Positions 61,161-64,000 of a stretch of DNA of 64,000 nucleotides are shown here, one piece after another. The stretch lies in NCBI GenBank assembly GCA_900317835.1, contig ONIL01000001.1, positions 124,001-188,000 of the forward strand. Reading direction: 5' to 3'. The notes beneath the pieces were generated by a model. That model saw nothing but the letters and a program-made list of their open reading frames with translations. It made no database searches and was not told the DNA's origin. How positions within the stretch are numbered: position 1 is the stretch's first letter; every line of letters starts with the position of its first letter. Source of the stretch: an uncultured Prevotellaceae bacterium (GTDB lineage Bacteria; Bacteroidota; Bacteroidia; Bacteroidales; Muribaculaceae). The position numbers and the translations under genes were made by a program.

Positions 61161-62414
61161 ATGGCTAAAATCAATGACTTTAATTTTGCCGGACATAAGG
61201 CAATTGTGCGCGTTGACTTCAACGTGCCCCTGAACGAAAAAGGAGAAATCACCGACGATACACGCATCCGCGGAGCGGTACCTACCTTGAAGAAGATCCT
61301 CGCCGACGGCGGTGCCTTGATCATCATGTCACACATGGGCAAGCCTAAGGGCAAGATCAACCACAAGCTGTCACTGAGTCAGATCACCAGCGCTGTTGCC
61401 GCTGCATTGGGCAGGCCCGTTAACTTTGCCCAGGACAGCGCCGAGGCCAAGAAACAGGCCGACGAGCTCAAGCCTGGCGAGGTGCTGCTGCTTGAGAACC
61501 TGCGCTTCCACCCCGAGGAGGAAGGCAAACCCGTAGGCATCGAGAAGGATGATCCCAACTACGATGCTGCCAAGAAAGACATGAAGGCCCGTCAGACCGA
61601 ATTTGCCAAGACTCTGGCCAGTTATGCCGACGTGTATGTGAACGACGCATTCGGCACCGCTCACCGCCGTCATGCCTCAACCGCTGTGATTGCCGACTTC
61701 TTTGATGACGACCACAAGATGCTGGGCTACCTCATGGAGAAAGAAGTTACTGCTATTGATAACGTGATGAAGAACGCTCAGCATCCCTTCACCGCCATCA
61801 TCGGCGGCAGCAAGGTATCGTCCAAACTGTCGGTTATCAAGAACCTGCTCGACAAGGTGGATAACCTCATCATCGGCGGCGGCATGGGCTTCACCTTCGT
61901 TAAGGCACAGGGTGGCCACATCGGTGACTCATTGCACGAGGATGACCTCATGCCCGAGGCCCTGAACGTTATTGCCGCTGCCAAGGAGAAAGGCGTGAAC
62001 CTGAGCCTCTCGGTGGCTACCGTTGCTGGCGACAGTTTCTCCAACGACGCCAACCGCCAGACGGTTGACATCTTCAACATCCCCGATGGTTGGGAGGGCA
62101 TGGATGCCAGCGAGGCATCGCTTGAGAACTGGAAGAAGATCATCCTCGACAGCAAGACCATCCTGTGGAACGGTCCCGTGGGCGTATTTGAGTTTGAGAA
62201 CTTTGCTCACGGCACTGGCGAAATCGCCAAGTATGTTGCTGAAGCAACCCAGAATGGTGCCTACTCTCTTGTGGGCGGTGGCGACTCGGTAGCAGCCGTC
62301 AATAAGTTCGGCCTTGCCGACCAGGTATCCTATGTCTCGACTGGCGGTGGTGCTATGCTCGAGGCCATCGAGGGTAAGACCCTGCCCGGCGTAGCAGCCA
62401 TCCTGGGCGAGTAA
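61161..62414 (+). CDS. pgk: Phosphoglycerate kinase
   Basis: Glycolytic enzyme that makes ATP from 1,3-bisphosphoglycerate. 417 residues: the substrate loop [16 protein letters not shown] at residues 13-28, [35 protein letters not shown] and the ATP-binding [17 protein letters not shown] followed by [14 protein letters not shown] and [13 protein letters not shown]. The length is slightly above 400 because of a short insertion around [28 protein letters not shown], a feature I associate with Bacteroidetes Pgk. The 222-nt gap after it holds a repeat tract and a terminator. Confidence 0.97.
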   Translation: MAKINDFNFAGHKAIVRVDFNVPLNEKGEITDDTRIRGAVPTLKKILADGGALIIMSHMGKPKGKINHKLSLSQITSAVAAALGRPVNFAQDSAEAKKQADELKPGEVLLLENLRFHPEEEGKPVGIEKDDPNYDAAKKDMKARQTEFAKTLASYADVYVNDAFGTAHRRHASTAVIADFFDDDHKMLGYLMEKEVTAIDNVMKNAQHPFTAIIGGSKVSSKLSVIKNLLDKVDNLIIGGGMGFTFVKAQGGHIGDSLHEDDLMPEALNVIAAAKEKGVNLSLSVATVAGDSFSNDANRQTVDIFNIPDGWEGMDASEASLENWKKIILDSKTILWNGPVGVFEFENFAHGTGEIAKYVAEATQNGAYSLVGGGDSVAAVNKFGLADQVSYVSTGGGAMLEAIEGKTLPGVAAILGE

Positions 62415-62432
62415 CACGGCCCGACAATGTGC

Positions 62433-62459
62433 CTCACGCTAAGCCGATAAGGCGCTAAG
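62433..62459. repeat. Octameric repeat after pgk
   Basis: Three 8-bp units sharing TAAG (ACGCTAAG, CCGATAAG, GCGCTAAG). The leading CTCACGCTAAG is the exact inverse complement of 16071-16081, showing that intergenic tracts 46 kb apart share words. Confidence 0.5.
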
Positions 62460-62475
62460 ATATCTATTTAACAGG

Positions 62476-62516
62476 CAACTTGGACAATGCACTTGAGCTG
62501 TCCAAGTTGTTTGTTT
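62476..62516 (+). terminator. Terminator of pgk
   Basis: Perfect 11-bp stem CAACTTGGACA/TGTCCAAGTTG (62476-62486 with 62499-62509) and 12-nt loop, followed by a T-rich stretch. It separates pgk from pta. Confidence 0.85.
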
Positions 62517-62571
62517 ATATTTTGAACCGAGGATTTTGTTGACAGTTGCATGATAATTGCAAAAAAAGCAG

Positions 62572-62579
62572 TACCTTTG
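62572..62579 (+). promoter_or_regulatory. -7 box for the pta-ackA operon
   Basis: TACCTTTG, an exact TAnnTTTG match, 57 nt before the pta ATG, with a TTG about 23 nt upstream. Confidence 0.6.
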
Positions 62580-62636
62580 GGGCAATGAAACCAAAAACAA
62601 ATCAGTTTTCCTAAAATACTATCTAACAAGAGAACA

Positions 62637-63647
62637 ATGGAACCATTATTTGAGAAACTCAAAAGCAACGCGATTGCCAAGAGGCAGCGCATCGTCCTTC
62701 CTGAGAGTACTGAACCCCGCACACTGACGGCAGCTGAGCGCATCATCGCTGACGGCATCGCTGACATCGTGCTCATTGGCGACAAGGCCGAAATCCTTGC
62801 CAAAGCCGCTGAATTGGCGCTTAACAACATCGACAAGGCTGCGGTCATCAATCCCAACGATGCTGAGGCTGTCGAGAAATATGCGCAACTGTATTTTGAA
62901 CTGCGCAAGGCTAAGGGTGTGACCATCGAGGACGCCCGCAAGAAGGTGCTTGACCCGCTCTATCTGGGTTGCCTGCTCATCAAGGCCGGTGATGCCGACG
63001 GACAGGTTGCCGGTGCGATGAACACCACGGGTAACGTGCTGCGTGCCGCCTTCCAGGTATTGAAGACCGCTCCCGGCATCAGCACCGTTAGTGGCGCTTT
63101 CCTGATGCTGTTGCCCGAGGGTTCGCCTTACGGCCACAACGGCGTGATGGTGTTTGCCGACTGCGCCGTGGTTCCTGATCCTGATGCCCAGCAATTGGCC
63201 CAGATTGCTGTGAGCGCTGACCGGACTGCCCGTGCACTTGCCGAAATTGACGATCCCAAGATTGCTATGCTGAGCTTCTCGACCAAGGGCAGCGCCAAGC
63301 ATGAGCGTGTCGATAAGGTGATACAGGCAACCCGCCTGGCAAAAGAAATGAATCCCAACCTGAAGATTGATGGTGAATTGCAGGCCGACGCAGCTATCGT
63401 GCCCAGCGTGGGCGCCAGCAAAGCCCCCGGCAGCGACATCGCTGGTCACGCCAACGTACTCGTGTTCCCCGACCTGGGCGTGGGCAACATCGCTTACAAA
63501 CTGGTTCAGCGCATCGCTGGCGCTAAGGCTGTAGGCCCTGTTCTGCAAGGTCTTGCCGCCCCCGTCAATGACTTGTCGCGCGGCTGCAACGAGGACGACA
63601 TCTACCGCACGGTCATCCTGACGTGCAACCAGGCTATCAACAAATAA
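62637..63647 (+). CDS. pta: Phosphate acetyltransferase
   Basis: Converts acetyl-CoA and phosphate to acetyl phosphate. 336 residues, the short PTA type without the N-terminal regulatory domain of enteric enzymes. Family motifs: RIVLPESTEPRTLTAAERI near residue 18, GQVAGAMNTTGNVLRAAFQVL, SGAFLMLLPEG, MLSFSTKGSAKHERVDKVIQAT and LVFPDLGVGNIAYKLVQRIAGAKAVGPVLQGLAAPVNDLSRG. ackA follows after 64 nt, so the pair forms the acetate/ATP branch. Confidence 0.97.
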   Translation: MEPLFEKLKSNAIAKRQRIVLPESTEPRTLTAAERIIADGIADIVLIGDKAEILAKAAELALNNIDKAAVINPNDAEAVEKYAQLYFELRKAKGVTIEDARKKVLDPLYLGCLLIKAGDADGQVAGAMNTTGNVLRAAFQVLKTAPGISTVSGAFLMLLPEGSPYGHNGVMVFADCAVVPDPDAQQLAQIAVSADRTARALAEIDDPKIAMLSFSTKGSAKHERVDKVIQATRLAKEMNPNLKIDGELQADAAIVPSVGASKAPGSDIAGHANVLVFPDLGVGNIAYKLVQRIAGAKAVGPVLQGLAAPVNDLSRGCNEDDIYRTVILTCNQAINK

Positions 63648-63711
63648 ATTATCAAATACGAGCCAAAGGCTCGCAATACAACGACAACAACTAAAAATAA
63701 CCTATAGAATA

Positions 63712-64000
63712 ATGAATATCTTAGTGCTCAATTGCGGCAGCAGCTCTGCCAAGTACAAACTTATCGAGATTAAGGAGAACAAGACCCTCGCCGAGGGTGG
63801 TGTGGAAAAAATCGGTTTGCCCGACGGTTTCATCAAACTGAAATTTGACGACGGCAGCAAGAAGAACATCGACCTGGGTCTTATCGACCACAAGGGTGCC
63901 ATCAAGGCTATCCTCGATGCTCTGATCAATCCTGAGTACGGTTGCATTAAGGACCTGAAGGAAATCGACGCCGTGGGTCACCGCGTGGTGCATGGTGGCG
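63712..64000 (+). CDS. ackA: Acetate kinase, 3' end cut by window edge
   Basis: Makes ATP and acetate from acetyl phosphate. Only the first ~96 residues are visible: MNILVLNCGSSSAKYKL is the ASKHA phosphate-1 motif (Asn7 and the Gly-Ser-Ser loop), and the visible part ends at AVGHRVVHGG, the first acetate kinase signature with the substrate-binding Arg. The start at 63712 gives the conserved N-terminus. Downstream of pta in the same direction. Confidence 0.96.
   Translation, partial: MNILVLNCGSSSAKYKLIEIKENKTLAEGGVEKIGLPDGFIKLKFDDGSKKNIDLGLIDHKGAIKAILDALINPEYGCIKDLKEIDAVGHRVVHGG

Noticed and set aside
62646-63548. Open frame of 300 codons antisense to pta
   Set aside because: The pta motifs on the + strand are unambiguous; the antisense product has no family features.

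Overview
The window is a contiguous stretch of Bacteroidales chromosome. Evidence: a TAnnTTTG -7 promoter box precedes at least twenty genes, in several cases with TTTG or TTG 20 nt upstream; there are no Shine-Dalgarno-like leaders; and the gene content is typical of Bacteroidetes (PorD/DUF4835, long NusB, DUF5606, DUF3667, DUF5063, two-subunit methylmalonyl-CoA mutase). GC content looks close to 50 percent by eye, which would suit a gut Prevotellaceae or Muribaculaceae member, but the genus is only an inference. I see no rRNA, tRNA, CRISPR array, IS element, integrase or phage gene, so this is mainly core genome.

Layout. 1-4432 (+): 3' part of feoB, a WG-repeat lipoprotein, queD and queE. 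4535-11775 (-): fabD, a SUMF1-like lipoprotein, queC and queF, an operon of mlaE, mlaF, an HD protein and a glutamine amidotransferase, then ltaE. 11849-19356 (+): GH13 enzyme, nadD, DUF5063, M18 peptidase, ABC-F, Y-family polymerase. 19372-21850 (-): SIMPL protein and a COG2509 flavoprotein. 21992-35299 (+): HAD phosphatase, Fur-family regulator, DUF1015, then dnaN-exonuclease-coaBC-porD-recN-rlmB and nusB-yajC-ybbR-coaE-DUF5606-NlpC/P60. 35382-38073 (-): nadC, DAHP synthase/chorismate mutase, SDR. 38173-43129 (+): rlmH, a secreted unknown, and an ECF sigma/anti-sigma cassette flanked by two paralogous beta-barrel-like proteins. 43192-45328 (-): MBL hydrolase, rsmG, DUF3298-like lipoprotein. 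45444-48578 (+): cvfB, GH29 fucosidase, DUF1963. 48674-52642 (-): methylmalonyl-CoA mutase. 52906-54576 (+): GH18 and an ECF-transporter S component. 54688-60853 (-): two DUF3667 proteins, nucleotidyltransferase-galM-galK, DUF4252. 61161-64000 (+): pgk, pta and the start of ackA.

Together the genes cover preQ0/queuosine synthesis (queC, D, E, F), CoA (coaBC, coaE) and NAD (nadC, nadD) synthesis, propionate/succinate interconversion (mutA, mutB), acetate production (pta, ackA), galactose use (galK, galM and a nucleotidyltransferase, with no galT here), ribosome maturation (rlmB, rlmH, rsmG) and DNA replication or repair (dnaN, recN, Y-polymerase).

The least explained signals are non-coding: many gene junctions carry short degenerate tandem repeats of exactly 7 bp (sometimes 8 or 9 bp), occasionally arranged as inverted arrays. 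Several genes have a -7 box only 4 nt before the ATG, which predicts leaderless mRNAs. One intrinsic terminator is embedded in the coding sequence of a convergent gene. The most system-like coding locus is the ECF sigma cassette with its paired barrel proteins at 39884-43129.
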